From assembly GCF_018320785.1 (NCBI RefSeq), contig NC_054877.1, forward strand, positions 22,488,329 through 22,552,328: 64,000 nucleotides of DNA. The letters are read 5' to 3'. How positions within the stretch are numbered: the first letter of the stretch is position 1; every line of letters begins with the position of its first letter. Made by a program: the position numbers and the translations under genes. The notes under the pieces are model-generated. The model had not been told where the DNA came from and made no database searches. It saw only the letters and a program-made list of their open reading frames with translations. The stretch is from Cheilinus undulatus. Its lineage: Eukaryota > Chordata > Actinopteri > Labriformes > Labridae. This document shows positions 12,261 through 24,073 of the stretch, in pieces.

Positions 12261-13365
12261 CATAGTTTCTAAAGTCAAAATAAATAGTTTATCTTCCTCC
12301 TCAGTGTCCATGATCCTTGCTGCTGCCGGCGGGTAGGGGTCATCCACTGTTTATATTTTCTGTCTGCTCTGCATGGAGCTGTCGCCTCGGTCATCACACA
12401 TGCGCAGGAAAGGCTTTGTACAAATGGTGCATCCTGAGCGAACTCAACCCGAATCCACAATAGGAAGAAATGTCCTCCAAGTAGACCCATTCTTCTGAGG
12501 CAAGAAAGTAAATTTCCTTTAAAGCAGCTGCGCATCCTGCACACCGCGGGGCTCCTTGTTTGATGTCGCACCTAGAACCATGTTGCTGCATGGGAAATAA
12601 TTCCACTTCACGTGCTGACTGTGATTTACTGTGGAATGGCATGCGTAAAAAGCCCCGTGCGTAAAAGGCGCAGAGAGGATATTTACAGCAGGAAACATTG
12701 CAAACAGTGATTAAATATCTGATCATCTGAATCTTTCTTTGACTTTATTTAGAGTTTCCAATCAAGTCTTCCCTCCGAGGATGAAATCCAGACTACCAGG
12801 GGTAAACTGATACTTGCGCTCTGTGTGTGGTACGTTGGCACACTCTGATGGAAAAAGCATGCTTCCTCTCATGTCAGAGTACTAATCCTGAACAGATTCC
12901 AACAAATGAACCCTACAGTATTCCTTCTCTCTGTACACACCTTTACCAAATGACCCCACTTTTACGCACTAAAGGGGCAAAATCGTTTGAAATTTTCCTA
13001 ATTTTCTCGCTCTACTTAAAAACATATCTTTCCAATATTTGTGTGACAAATGCTTCCAGAGGTGTTTTGGAAAGTGAGCCGTGGGAGGAGATTTGTCTTC
13101 CTCTCTTGCGCCGTGTCCGGCTTCTAGTCTGGCTCGTGTCCAGATGGGGAGGGAGTAGTTCCTGGCGATTTCTTGGAGGGATTTGGGGGGATAGAGGGGC
13201 AGAGAGAGATTTAACAATTGATAGGTGGTCGGGTTGTGTTTGGCCGGCTGGATATCCGCGAGCAAAGTCGAGGGAGCCTTATTCCCCCTCTGTTATGGAG
13301 TTATTGCCAGCGATGGACAGAGGGAGGAAGGAGGAACAGCGGCTGATGCTTCTTGATTTTCACGG
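12261..13365. promoter_or_regulatory. Upstream region of foxf2, CpG-containing, candidate regulatory DNA
   Basis: After the A-rich tract the composition changes to CpG-containing, non-repetitive DNA. Two direct copies of TGCGTAAAA lie 16 bp apart (12642 and 12658), with an inverted copy at 12960. A 193-codon frame (12827-13408) has no ATG at its start and no family signature, so it is not called as a gene. Confidence 0.4.
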
Positions 13366-13372
13366 TTATAAA
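13366..13372 (+). promoter_or_regulatory. Candidate TATA element of foxf2
   Basis: TTATAAA in CACGGTTATAAACGCGCACA lies 141 bp upstream of the foxf2 ATG and would place transcription start near 13395-13400. No clear GC box is seen immediately upstream. This is motif-only evidence, and a TATA-less start elsewhere in the CpG-containing leader is possible. Confidence 0.35.
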
Positions 13373-13466
13373 CGCGCACAGCATCACACAGCGACACTGC
13401 TCTGTTGATTTTTGCACACGGGGACTTTTAATAAGGTTTGAATTAAAGGAAAGGTAAGCTGCCCAG

Positions 13467-13490
13467 ATGTTTATTGAGCACAGACAGTGA
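13467..13490 (+). other. Upstream ORF in the foxf2 leader (7 codons plus stop)
   Basis: ATG at 13467 reads MFIEHRQ and stops at TGA 13488-13490, 22 bp before the main ATG and in another frame. A strong splice-donor-like AAG/GTAAGC sits just upstream at 13451-13459. Confidence 0.35.
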
Positions 13491-13512
13491 CGGGGACTAT
13501 ATAGGTGCAACC

Positions 13513-14461
13513 ATGACGACGGAGAGCTCCAAGCAACTTTTGGATCCATCTAATCCTCTGAGCTCCAGCCCAGCGCTGCTGAGCGCACAGCCAATGATGG
13601 AGAGCGCACAGGCTGCATCCACCAAATGGAAAAAGGGAAACTCTGGCTTGAGACGCCCTGAAAAGCCGCCATACTCATACATCGCCCTCATTGTGATGGC
13701 AATCCAAAGTTCCCCGAGCAAAAGACTAACTCTGAGCGAGATCTATCAGTTCCTTCAGGCCCGCTTCCCTTTCTTCAGAGGATCATATCAGGGCTGGAAA
13801 AACTCCGTCAGGCACAATCTCTCCCTGAACGAGTGCTTTATCAAGCTGCCTAAGGGGCTCGGTAGACCCGGGAAAGGCCACTACTGGACCATAGACCCTG
13901 GCAGTGAGTTTATGTTTGAGGAGGGCTCTTTTCGCCGCAGACCACGCGGCTTCAGGAGGAAATGTCAGGCTTTGAAACCCATGTACAGGATGATGAACGG
14001 GATCGGCTTCGGTGCGTCAATGCTGCCGCAGAACTTTGATTTCCAGTCTCCTTCAGGCTCTTTAGCATGTCACAACAGCTACAACTTAGACCTCATGGGT
14101 AATACAGTGTCAGGGGGCTTTGAGGGACTAGGGGGAGGGCATCACGTCCCACATATGTCATCAGCCTCCGGGTCATCGTACATGTCGGCGTGTCAGGGGA
14201 GCTCCAATGCGGACTACTGCGCGGAGAGCAGCAGCAGCCCTCTGCAGACCCCTCCTGCCATGGTGGGCACTTTAGACTGTCAGTCTGCTTATGCTAATGC
14301 AGCCTCACACTGGAGCTCACCTGGGGTGTCTTCATACATCAAACAGCAGACTTTGACGTCCAGCAGCAACACTTCTTCTTCTCTGCACGCGGGGATGTCT
14401 CCATACTCTCTGGAGCAAGGCTACCTGCACCATAACGCACGAGACTCCTCTGACATTCCAG
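13513..14461 (+). CDS. foxf2: Forkhead box F2 transcription factor, exon 1 (316 codons plus 1 nt)
   Basis: Exon 1 encodes the N-terminus, the whole DNA-binding domain and most of the transactivation region of FOXF2, a nuclear regulator of mesenchyme, palate and brain pericytes (family knowledge). The ATG at 13513 in CAACCATGACG begins [13 protein letters not shown], the conserved FOXF N-terminus. A longer in-frame extension would need a TTG start and is rejected. The forkhead domain is at about residues 48-142 ([19 protein letters not shown]), with helix 3 as [13 protein letters not shown] at about 97-109 and the FOXF-typical wing [20 protein letters not shown]. The Ser/Gly-rich tail ends in RDSSDIP. 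The donor is CCAG/GTAAAA at 14461/14462; reading into the intron adds only GKI and a stop. With exon 2 the protein is 377 aa. Confidence 0.95.
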
Positions 14462-15715
14462 GTAAAATCTAACAGTGGGATTTATTTATACATTTGTGCT
14501 GCTTTATTCCAGTTTACACCTTTGAAAAATGAGTAACATTCAGTGAGATGTCAGCCCTAACAGGTCTATACTTCATGCGTAAAATGCGTTTTTCCCATTA
14601 TTTTTCAAAGGTCGTGCATCAATTTCGCAGCTTGAATTGATTTCAGAAATATATACATAAATATACATATAGTAAAATTGCGTTTAATAATCGTTCTGTA
14701 AACAATTCGTGACTATAAATAAATGTGAAACACAGAAGTGCTGCAGTTTGGGGATAACTGATCTGGTTGAGCCTCGTTTTTCAGTCTTTTTTATGTTGCG
14801 TAATCAAATGGTGTGGAACGTGCATTATTATATCTGCAGCAATCAGCCTCACGTTTAATTTAAACTCATTTTAGAGATTAGATTATGTTCCAGTGAGGGT
14901 TTTGGAGAGGCCTGCAGAACTCATGTGAACAAATGAATATAAAGAAGTGACAAAGTCAAGCAGGCCTTCACAGAAACACAAAGTTAGAGAAAGATAATCA
15001 TTGCAATGCAGCGTCATTATCCCAAACATTAAGGAAAGATGATATTCTCTGATGTTTTTAGATTTCTAAATTTATTTTTCTAATGATTTTAAATGCGCAC
15101 AACTAAGCCTAACTCTTATATCTTCCAACTTATGGCCTTTTAAAGGTGTTTTCCATCGCCCTCAAGACTCATATTGAGTTGCCATGTGAACATTATTACC
15201 ATGTAAATAATAGTATTATTTATTTTTCTAAATCTGGAATAATCTGGCATATCCAAACGTCGAAAATGGCGTCAAAACAACATCTTTACGCATTATATCT
15301 CCAAAAGTTAATTTTTTGATAGCCTCAGACTTGAATATATTGCAAACATAATAACTAAAATAATATTTTAGTTTTGTTTATTTACATCTATACTAACAGG
15401 CTAAAGTAGGCCTTATAAGTCGTTGATTAGTTTTACCAGACACAAAAAGGACATATGATGGTTTACGTTTTTTTGTGCAACCTGGCAACCCACAAATACT
15501 TTGATTTAAATTATACCTGAGGAAGGGAGTAATAAAACCTTATCAAATTGTTTTCACTTTCCCGCCAAATCATCAGGGAAAATAATAAATAAAATGATAA
15601 ACATGTTTTTTATAAGTGAAAATGCATACACGCCTGTTTGTTTGGAGAAATGTTCACAGATCTGAGCGCACTGCTGCCGTGTTGATCTGACCTGCTGTGT
15701 CCTCTTTCTCCTCAG
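14462..15715 (+). other. foxf2 intron (GT-AG, 1254 bp, phase 1)
   Basis: The donor GTAAAA follows CCAG. The acceptor is a pyrimidine tract, CCTCTTTCTCCTCAG, ending at 15715. Phase 1 joins G from exon 1 to TG of exon 2, making the Val of the conserved IPVG junction. A single intron at this site is the known FOXF gene structure. The intron holds no recognisable repeat; TGCGTAAA motifs occur at 14576 and 15285 (reverse). Confidence 0.93.
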
Positions 15716-15900
15716 TGGGTCTGTCCCGGTATTCCGCTCACTCCACTCCCGTGTGTGACCGGAAAGACTTCGTCTTAAACCTAAACGGAATATCTTCTCT
15801 CCATCATCACTCCAGCAGCAGCGGAGGATCTTATTATCACCATCAGCTCCATCACCATCACCAGAGCGTCTATCAGGACGTCAAACCGTGCGTCATCTGA
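15716..15900 (+). CDS. foxf2: Forkhead box F2, exon 2 and C-terminus
   Basis: This 185-bp coding exon contributes the last 61 residues. The conserved FOXF C-terminal activation motif is clear: CDRKDFVLNLNGISS, then a Ser/His-rich stretch with GGSYYHH, ending in YQDVKPCVI and TGA at 15898-15900. FOXF1 and FOXF2 end in the near-identical QDIKPCVM. The His runs (HHH, HHHH) are a mild lineage feature. The frame agrees exactly with the donor in exon 1, which validates the splice model. The missing internal repeats and this tail favour FOXF2 over FOXF1, and the position between foxq1 and foxc1 settles it. Confidence 0.95.
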
Positions 15901-16295
15901 CCAAAACAAATACAACTGCCTTGACTTGTTTGCGACATTCAGACTACAAGTGGAGATTTTTTTTCCCCACCAGTATCCGGCTCTGATGAACAAATTTCCA
16001 ACCACATCAGTCCCGTTAATCTGGAGATGGAGTTTGTTTGTTTTTTAACCAAAGAATGATAAACTGTGAGAAAGCGTTTGCTTCTTTAAATGGATGCGTT
16101 TTCATGCAAGGACAATCAGCAAGATTTTTTTTTCTAAATGGGGAAAAATGTTTTCAAAACCGGCCCCACAGTCGACATGGAGTCATCTGTACTCATGGGC
16201 TTACATTTGTTTTCCTGACGTTGTTGAAATTTAAGACATTTCAGTGATTTATTTTCAAAGGAAAATCTGAATTGTTTGGTAATGTCTTTGAAAGA

Positions 16296-16301
16296 AATAA
16301 A
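16296..16301 (+). terminator. foxf2 polyadenylation signal
   Basis: AATAAA within GAAATAAACG lies about 396 bp after the stop and is followed by GT-rich sequence (GTTCTGTTCTCTCG). An ATT microsatellite begins about 55 bp further on. 15901-16295 is the presumed 3' UTR. Confidence 0.6.
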
Positions 16302-16355
16302 CGTTTTCATCAGTGCTGAAGTTCTGTTCTCTCGTTTATTCATGTTTTCCAACAC

Positions 16356-16356
<1 letters not shown>

Positions 16357-16392
<36 letters not shown>
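16357..16392 (+). repeat. ATT microsatellite, 12 units
   Basis: (ATT)12 uninterrupted, 55 bp after the foxf2 poly(A) signal. Confidence 0.9.
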
Positions 16393-16533
16393 GGTTTCAT
16401 TTTAGATGTACTTAAATGTCCATTTCACACAATCGAAATCGAGCTTGATTAATGCTGACTGGACAAATCATAAACTACCGGAGGCACTCCTGACTTAACT
16501 AACCGATATAAAACATAATGAGCCTCTTCAACT

Positions 16534-16800
16534 AGGGGTGTAACGGTACAGAAAAATGTCGGTGCATAGCTTGGTTTTTAAGTCACGGCTCGGTAAGTTT
16601 TCAGTCTGGTAATTGAAGCAAATAAATAAAATTTAGTTTTTGATTTTTGAAATTGTATTTAAATAGACTGAATAAATGACGTTTAAATTATTAATAATGC
16701 AGCAACATCCTTCCAAAAGTTCTTCAATGATTAAAATTATTAATAAATAAATACATTTTTGAACTACTAGGTTGTTTTAATTGATATATTTATACCCATT
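16534..16800 (+). mobile_element. Fragment of a fish hAT-like element (AGGGGTGTAACGGTAC end)
   Basis: CTAGGGGTGTAACGGTACAG followed by TCGGTGCATAGCTTGG and GGCTCGGTAAG is the characteristic terminus of a dispersed fish DNA transposon family. No opposite end is found, so it is a truncated copy. The right boundary is arbitrary. Confidence 0.5.
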
Positions 16801-17880
16801 CTTTAATCATGCTCGTTTTTACAGTGCAGGTGTTAAATAGGCGTCATTAGATAAAGAAGCAGGCCGTCATCTCACGGAGCGTCATGACGTCATTTTGCTT
16901 GTTATTAAAGGGATGCTTTCTTCCCCTTCTAACTTTCCGTCCACGCTGAAAATCCAGTGCTTATTATGAGTGTGGTGTAGTGTTCATTTGACAATATCCA
17001 GGCATTTTGTCTATCAGAAAAACTAAGTTCAGATGGGTTTAATCTGGGAGCTCAGGGGTTGAGGATAAATCAAATAAAGTAAACTTTGATTTAGTCAGAG
17101 AGCTACAAATATTCTTGGTCGCTAGTAGATGTTTAGCTGAATAGAAAGAAGGCTATGTAAAAGGCTGTTCAACTCTAGGATGACAAGACTGTGCTTGAGG
17201 GTTTTCATGCAACAAGATCGCCACCTCGTGGTCATTCAGTGTTAAAGTCTCTAAATGACAGCTTCTGATGGAAAACTGCACTTACATCACTTCATCCTGC
17301 TAAAAACATTACAATGGTACCCAGTGAGACTGTAATCGATTTGGACATCTTAAATATTTAGTAGATATCTATCAGATATTCACTGAGGATACTTTGGAGA
17401 CAAAAATGTTACTGTCCCTCATTAAAAAGACTATTTGACCTTTTTAAAAGTTATGCACCTGATCTGATACAATGATAGATGTTTTTGAATAGCAACAAAT
17501 TTCTGAATTTATGGAAAAAATGTTGAAAAGAAATGAAATGTTTTCCGTCATTAGAGCTATGGTATTGAGATGTCCACTCTGGGCTAATGTTCAGGTTAAA
17601 TGTGATGACAGGGATTTCACATTAAACAGTAAATAAAAACAAACCAGTTGAATTCACTGTAATGCTGTTCTTTCTGTTGTGTGTTTATGATCGTACATGC
17701 CTTTTTGGAACGTCCCTACATTTTTGTCTAAATTCAACATTTTGGACAAAAAAAAAAAAATCAAATCACCGAATGAACCAGAGATAGGAACTTTTCTGCT
17801 AATACACATTTACAAAATGGTCTTTGAAATGTTCCAAGTTAAAAAAAAATGGTGTAGCCATCTCTTTATTATCTCACAGT
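16801..17880. other. Non-coding spacer with one CTCF-like motif
   Basis: No gene or clear repeat. The minus-strand sequence CCACGAGGTGGCGA (17218-17231) fits 12 of 14 positions of the CTCF core. Confidence 0.4.
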
Positions 17881-17885
17881 TCTCA

Positions 17886-18575
17886 CCAGGGTTAGAAATG
17901 AACTTTTTCATCTACCTGCCATGTGGCTGATGGATTTAAATATCCACCAGCCACAAATATTTTTTACCAGATATTTTAACAAGCAGCATTATTTAATAAG
18001 GTATAGCACAAATATCAAGGCTTATTCAAGTCACAGGCTATTTAATAATAGGGAGTTGTGGCACACTTATCCAAACTGTCGCTCATTTAAAACCACACAT
18101 TTTGACCAATTTGTCCTGTACTCATATGTGCAAATATTTGCTGGTCTTCCTACAGGTGCACCATAATTCATAGGCATTTCCCTGCGTTACAAGCTTTAGA
18201 CTTACTAGAATTTGATTTTTTTTTTCCGCAATTTCTGCACTTGTGCCAAAATGCATGCCTTGTTTTAACTTCTTAAAAAATTTGACAAGCAAGACATTGG
18301 TTCAAACACATTTAGCACAGAGTTGCAGTGGAGAGCTGCTCTCATATGATACTGGGTCAAACTATGCCAGCACACAGCTGCCTGTAAACATTTGACAGCA
18401 GCTCTGACACAGGAGGGAGGACGCCAGATTTTCTGGGCAGTGAGTGTGTAAGTCTGCTGACTCATCATATCAGTAGGAACAAGCAGAAAAAGGGTTTTAA
18501 TTTATGCTGTTTACTCAAGAAAGTCATTTTTTTAGGTTAGGCTACTTCTATTTACCCGCCCCACTGGCTGGTAAG
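17886..18575. mobile_element. Probable decayed DNA transposon with CCACCAGCCAC / CCGCCxxxCTGGC ends
   Basis: The left part reads GGGTTAGAAATGAAC, then CTACCTGCCATGTGGCTG and CCACCAGCCACAAATATT. The right part reads TATTTACCCGCC and ACTGGCTGGTAAG. This pairing is that of a dispersed fish element with related ends. No transposase is visible and boundaries are approximate. Confidence 0.4.
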
Positions 18576-19420
18576 TTGAGCAAATTCACCTCACTGATAT
18601 CAGCAGTCTCTGTGTCCTCTCTACACTTGTATTTTACTTTTCATTCCTTTCTCTTTTCTTTCTGGTCCCTCTTCTCTCCTTTTCCCCCTATGCTGTCCTT
18701 CTGCCTTACTATCTGCATCATATTATAAAAGGACTGTTAAGAGTTTGTATTGGCACGTTTATGCCTTTTAATTTCATTTTCACTCTAAAATTCTGTGTGA
18801 ACCCAGTGTAAATGTGTGTATTTATGTGGCCCGTTTTGCCTAAAATATTCCCCACTGAATCAAAGCGTCTTTTCAGATTGAATGTTTAGTTTAAAAATGT
18901 TTCCCTTATTAGATATGAGTCTATTTTGTTGTGCCTTTCTCTCTTTCTGTACCATTTCCTTCCTTCACTTCATGTAACACTTTGCTCCACCCAACTCAAA
19001 AACCCTAGACCGATAAAATCTATTGTTTTTTTTCTCAAAAAGGGTTATAATAACAATTCAAAATCAGTCATTGTGACTTGCAGTGACATTTTAGAGCTCT
19101 GATGCTCCAAGCTTATCAGGCCTGAGATACACAGCATAGCAAACTTACAGCTCAAATGTTCCAGTCAGAGCAGTTTTACAGTCTATCTGACTAATCTAAT
19201 ATTTTGATAATTTATTCATAGTCTTTGGAAAACTGATCTGAACAGTCGTGTGCAGACTTTAATTTTAAGGATTCTTTAAACATGACTTTGATTTCAGCAT
19301 AAACCTCACCAAATAACCATGTTTCTTATTGTACATTTAATTAATTTTACATGTATATTTTTTATAAAAATGTGTATAATATACAATTTGAAATCATTCA
19401 AAAATATTCTTTGTTTTTGG
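18576..19420. other. Non-coding spacer, nothing recognised
   Basis: AT-rich with a pyrimidine-rich stretch (18620-18715). No gene or repeat signature. Confidence 0.5.
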
Positions 19421-19424
19421 AAGG

Positions 19425-19498
19425 CATCTGGCAACCCCCTTTCATTATCTTGTGACCCCCAAGTGGGTCCTGACCCCCACATTGAGAATCACTGCTTT
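19425..19498. mobile_element. hAT-Charlie-like terminal fragment
   Basis: GTGACCCCCAAGTGGGTCCTG followed by CATTGAGAATCACTG matches the right end of the element at 35523-35985 (CGACCCACTTCTGGGTC, GTTGAGAACCACTG). Only one end is present. Confidence 0.5.
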
Positions 19499-19699
19499 AA
19501 ATAGTGAATGATGGCAGCTATTTAAAACCTAAAGACTACATGATGATGGTTTAAGCAGCTGTTTTACTAGCACATACTGCAGGACCCTTGTCTATTAACC
19601 CAGCTTATTCATGTTTTTAATTTCTTATGCAGCACCTACTTGTCGGGCATCTCAGTTTTATCTTTTAATGTGTTTAATGTTGATTTTGAGATGTCAAGG

Positions 19700-20170
19700 C
19701 AAGGCGGCCAATAAGGAGGGATAAACAGGAGAGCTACCCGGGACCCAACCAAATGGGGGCCTATGGAGGTCAGCAAAACCACGATCCTTTGTAAAGTTAA
19801 GCTGTGGAAAACATGACTTTTTTTCACCAGAATAATAATCACTCATCAAAGCAACAAATTAATTTTAAAAAATGTTTGTCCTTCTTTATGTGGTAGTATT
19901 GAACATCCTCCCCTTAAAACAGAATTAAAATTGGTTGAGAGTGGGAAAAATGGATTTAAAGTGGCAAAAATGGGTTAGCAGAGAAAGTAAAACGGTGAAA
20001 AGTGGCAAAAAAAAAAGGCAAAGAAATTACAAAAAGGGGTTACAAGGAGCAAAAATAGGTTTAAGTGACACAAAGGGAACAAATAGTGAAATGCAGGAAA
20101 AAAATGGGCATAAAAAGTGGGGAAGTGGGTAGTAGTGGCAAGAATGGCATTAAAGTGGCAAAAACATACA
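19700..20170 (+). mobile_element. Truncated copy of the CAAGGCNGCC element with AGTGGCAAAAATGG array
   Basis: CAAGGCGGCCAATAAGG, then GGATAAACAGGAGAGCT, GGAGGTCAGCAAAACC and GTAAAGTTAAGCTGTG follow the same order as the full copy at 24074. The copy ends in a short degenerate array of AAAAGTGGCAAAAATGG units (19930-20165). The right terminal repeat is missing. Confidence 0.65.
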
Positions 20171-20287
20171 AATAATAAATAGTGAGGAAAAAGACATCAG
20201 ATTAAAAAAAGACTCTGAAAGGCTGTCTGAATTGATTCTCTCAGGGAAGGTTGGACGTTTGAACCCCAGCCCCTGCAGCCGTATGTC

Positions 20288-20640
20288 AATACAGTGCGTT
20301 TAGAAAGTATTCAGACCCCCTTCACTTTCTTTCAGTTTTGTTTTGTTGCAACAACTGAAAAATTTGAGTTAATAGAAAACTTTTTTTTTCAACGTTATGA
20401 AAAAATAAAAAAACTGAAATATCACATTTTCAAAAGTATTCAGACCCTTTGTAACAAAATATGAAATGCATATAAGAGCAAAAACCAAGCCATGAGTTAA
20501 AAGGAACGGCCTGCAGAACGCTGTGACCCACACTGGAAAATGGCACTCCCCAAAAGCCACTGCGCAATTTGAACAGTGGTTTTTTCCATGATTCCCAAAT
20601 AGAAGATGTTTGGCACAACCAGGACTCTGATCAGTCCAGC
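20288..20640 (+). mobile_element. Tc1/mariner fragment (ACAGTGCGTTTAGAAAGTATTC end)
   Basis: TACAGTGCGTTTAGAAAGTA followed by TTCAGACCCC is the inverted-repeat terminus of a widespread fish Tc1 family. A second internal TATTCAGACCC occurs at about 20438. Near 20600 the phrase TTTGGCACAACCAGGACTCT matches the transposase N-terminal region on the plus strand. The copy is cut short after about 350 bp, with no catalytic domain. Confidence 0.75.
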
Positions 20641-21059
20641 ACGTCTTTGCTGTCCTTCAGTGTCCTACATGACAGAGAGGAGGATTCAGAGGATGTTGGT
20701 GATTGATGCTTGCAGTAGCAGGATGGTAAAGTATTGACTAGCTCAGTGCAATTATCAGTTTTAATTTGACTAAGAGTAAGAGCCAGATTCCCTAGAAGTA
20801 ACACTGCCAGGTTGGAGTTACTGAACTCACCACAGACTGCATGGTGCATAGCTGCTATTTCTTACAAAATCTAACTGCATTTATTCTTTTATTTTATTCA
20901 CAAAAAATAGAAAGTGTGCTACTTTTACTAGTTAAATCCAGATAAATTACTCAAAATATAAACAAAATCATGTGTAAGGGCTAGAAATAGACACTTAAAT
21001 AAGACTGTACTCTGGCCACTGTAAGGCTGCATGCACTAATTAATCAGAAATCATTAATT

Positions 21060-22170
21060 AATGTAATTTATTTGATCATTTATTTGAATTTGTTTAACCA
21101 GGAAAACCTAATTTAGAGTAAGAATCTAATTTTCATCAGGAGTACAATTAAAAAGGTACAGACTTAAAAATACAGAGCAATTACAATCACAGAGACACAA
21201 AATCCTGAGTCACAGAGCAGAAGATCATTAGTCAAAACATCTACAGCCCAGTGCATCCTCCTCTAATGCCTTCAATCTCATTTTTAAATGATTTAAGTAG
21301 ACCAGCTCCTCTAGACATAAGGTCTCCTGTAGCAGATTCCACCTGAAACTCATTTTGCCCATTGCAAGACAGACTCTGGGGACAGATATAAGAAAAACAT
21401 CTTGTAGCTGAGTCACAGATTGAAGACTGTAGCTTGCAGCACTTTTCACATGAATGAAATCACACAGTATGAAGAAAGCATAGTGCCCAGTTGTATACAG
21501 TTACCAAAGATTTAAGGCATTAAGAAGATGCATGTATAACTGGGGCATCACCATAATCGATTAGAGGCATAAAGGTTGCAGCAAAAAGTCATTACTTTGC
21601 ATCTTAAGGTAAAAAAAAGTTTATTTCTGAAATAAAAACCCAGATGCAGCTCTAACTTCTTTACAAGTTGATCAACATGAAGCTTAAAAGTCAGAGAATC
21701 ATCAATCAGGAACCCAAGATATTCATAAGATGATTCAATCCCATCACCCTGAGACGGAGTAAGAGAAGGCGGGTTCAGCCACTTTTTCTTTGAGTTTGAA
21801 AAACATCATGAGTTGGATCAACTCACACACAGTGTCCTGTACAATGTCAAAGGCTTGTGAGAGACGGGAAGTCTGATGCTGTGGAGAGGAGCTATAAATG
21901 ACAGTGTCATCCGTGTACAAATGAACATTTGCATTGGGAACATACTGACCGATGCTGTCGATATTAAATGTAAATAACAGTAGCACTGAGACTGAGCCCT
22001 GAGGAATACCATTTTTAATTTCAAGGTATTTAGAGGTAAATCCCTCCTGCACACACTGCATTCTGTTTGATGAATAGTTTTCATCAAACAGATATAATAA
22101 GACACACTCCCAGCTTGATGAAAACTTTTACCAGTGGATTCAAAGTGTGGATGCACACTTTTTTACCTTA
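21060..22170 (-). mobile_element. LINE relic: reverse transcriptase and C-terminal part
   Basis: On the minus strand, 22061-21744 encodes a reverse-transcriptase core with LEIKNGIPQGSV (motif around the Q-G-S box) and VHLYTDDTVIYSSSP, the catalytic YADD box changed to YTDD (21917-21906). Downstream, frames contain YEYLGFLIDDSLTFK (shifted frame), then a C-terminal segment (21449-21228) with FRWNLLQETL and LNHLKMRLKALEE. Frameshifts and stops are scattered, so it is inactive. It is 5' truncated near 22170. Confidence 0.85.
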
Positions 22171-23300
22171 ACGTTTGCAGAAGAGGGTGTTAGTTGTACT
22201 TCACAGCAGTGCTTCTTCCAAAAGTGACATCAGTTTCTTTGAATCAAATATGGAGAATACGGAGAGAAGAAAGCAGTGTTTTTTCTTTTAGATGACATCT
22301 AAATACTGTCTATTAGCCTTATAATGATTGCAAATCAAAGTGCAACACAATGAGAAGATGGAAAAAGACAGCCTATATCTGCATAGCCTGTTTATGTTCT
22401 AATCAAGTTTGAAATAGTTAATTTAAAACATTAAAGCCATGGTTTTATTTTGTGACTGACTGTCTGACTGTTACCACTGGGTCTTAATCTTTTCACTGTC
22501 CACAATTCAACCTGATTTTGACATTGCATTTCCAGGATCAAGTCTGGGGATTTTAAAAATATTTACTTTGCCAGCCGCAGTACTCAACTAACCGGGAAAT
22601 CTAAAGTTTGTTTACAATGTCAGTGAAAGAAAAGAAATGTGGTTGACTGGTTTATTTTGTAAATATAAAACCCTTTTACTTTTTTCCCACAGGAAATTTT
22701 GCTGAGCTCTGCTGTCTGACTGTATGTGAGGGACTGGAAGCTTCAGACTGTCGTACTGCATTTGACCAGTAGGTGGCATCAGTGTCTTTTAAATGCTCCA
22801 CTCCCTCTTTGCTTGCTAGTAGACTACAATATCTTTACATAGATTTAATTTGCCATTAAGAAAAGATACAGGTCAGCACCAGAAAAGCACTCAAAAAAGA
22901 AGAGATAACAGAGGGCCTTATTTACAGACATACTGGACTTTTCTGCAGTTACCATAAATTGAAAGATGCTGGAAGACATGTAGGTTAAAATGTTTGTGTT
23001 GTAAAATACATAGAAATATTAGGATTGTCAAAAGATTAGTCTCAGAATTCCTGTAGTTAATTTTGATTAATCATAATTTTTTTAATGCATCCTAAAATTC
23101 CACTATTTTGAATTTAAAGCTGTTTTTGCATCCATATTTTTCTACCATCTTAAACAAGGGGTAATTGACTTCCTGTTTGGATACAGACCTGCTTTTTTAG
23201 GTATATCACTGATTTTTACACAAACTGAACAAAGAAAAAATGAACTTGTTATGGATTGAAAGGGCATAAGTGAGTATTTTAGACTGAAGGGAGACATTAC
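22171..23300. other. Non-coding spacer with a CTCF-like motif
   Basis: CCAGTAGGTGGCAT at 22766-22779 (+) fits the CTCF core at 13 of 14 positions. Otherwise nothing is recognised. A short TTAATTTTGATTAATCAT stretch near 23056 resembles hAT-derived sequence. Confidence 0.4.
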
Positions 23301-23306
23301 ATAGTA

Positions 23307-24073
23307 GCAGGGTTAGAAAGTAACTAAATACATTCACTCAAATTACTGTAATAGGCTATTTTTTGGCGTACTTTTACTTTTTGTTGTAGTTTTTGAAATC
23401 AGTCATTTGACTTACTCACTTAAGTATATTTTTATTGTACTTAATGACATTTTAAGAAGCATCAATACTGAGAAAAAAAGACTAAATGACCAAAAGAGGA
23501 GGTCCTAGCTCAAAAGAAAGAAAGGCTTCATTCTAAAGCACTCCGTGCTCCTTCCATGTATCTCTATTCCTATGTTTTGCATTTCCACATCTTGGGTTGG
23601 GTGTCCTGATTCCTGTAGGAGTGGAGAGGTAGGGGAAAGTACCAGGGTGACATGGCTCTTCAAACTAACCTTGTTGCATCTGTTTTTGTAAATGTCATCA
23701 GTGACTTTCCAGGAACCTGAAGGGTGGTCCCATTTTATAGAGAAAGATTTCGCCACTATCCGAATAAACTCCAGCAGGGCAAGGTGGCGTTAGAGAATGA
23801 GGGGTGGAAGTAAAAGTCAGAAATGGAACTGAGCCAAAGTTTCCACATTACATCCAAAATTTACAGTTGCACTGCAATGCATTAAAATATATACATTTAA
23901 TTAAACAATATGGTCAGAAGAGAGAATCATACTGTCTTACTTTTTTGTATAAAGGAAAAAAAAAGTTTCAACTCCCTCAGGTATCAAAAACTACTGATTA
24001 CTAAGCACTTTGAGTAAAGTTTGATTATTTTTAAGCTTTAACTTGAGTAGATTTACAAACTTGTAGCTTTACT
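23307..24073 (+). mobile_element. Dispersed fish repeat (hAT-type, AGTAACTAAATAC...ACTCAAG)
   Basis: The left end reads GGGTTAGAAAGTAACTAAAT and TTACTTACTC-like steps; the right end reads TTGAGTAAAG and AACTTGTAGCTTTACTC. The middle (about 23480-23980) is unlike the ends and may be an insertion or the family body. The right end abuts the element starting at 24074. Confidence 0.5.

Noticed and set aside
12827-13408. 193-codon frame just upstream of foxf2
   Set aside because: The frame opens at GTG, has no recognisable domain, and overlaps the predicted foxf2 promoter.
13474-13512. N-terminal extension of foxf2 from 13474
   Set aside because: It would need a TTG start. The ATG at 13513 has a good context and begins the conserved FOXF N-terminus.
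16134-16400. Minus-strand frame with poly-Ile
   Set aside because: Created by the ATT microsatellite and the foxf2 3' UTR.
20250-20270. GTTTGAACCCCAGC, another B-box-like sequence
   Set aside because: Isolated match with no upstream A box; at most a worn SINE fragment.
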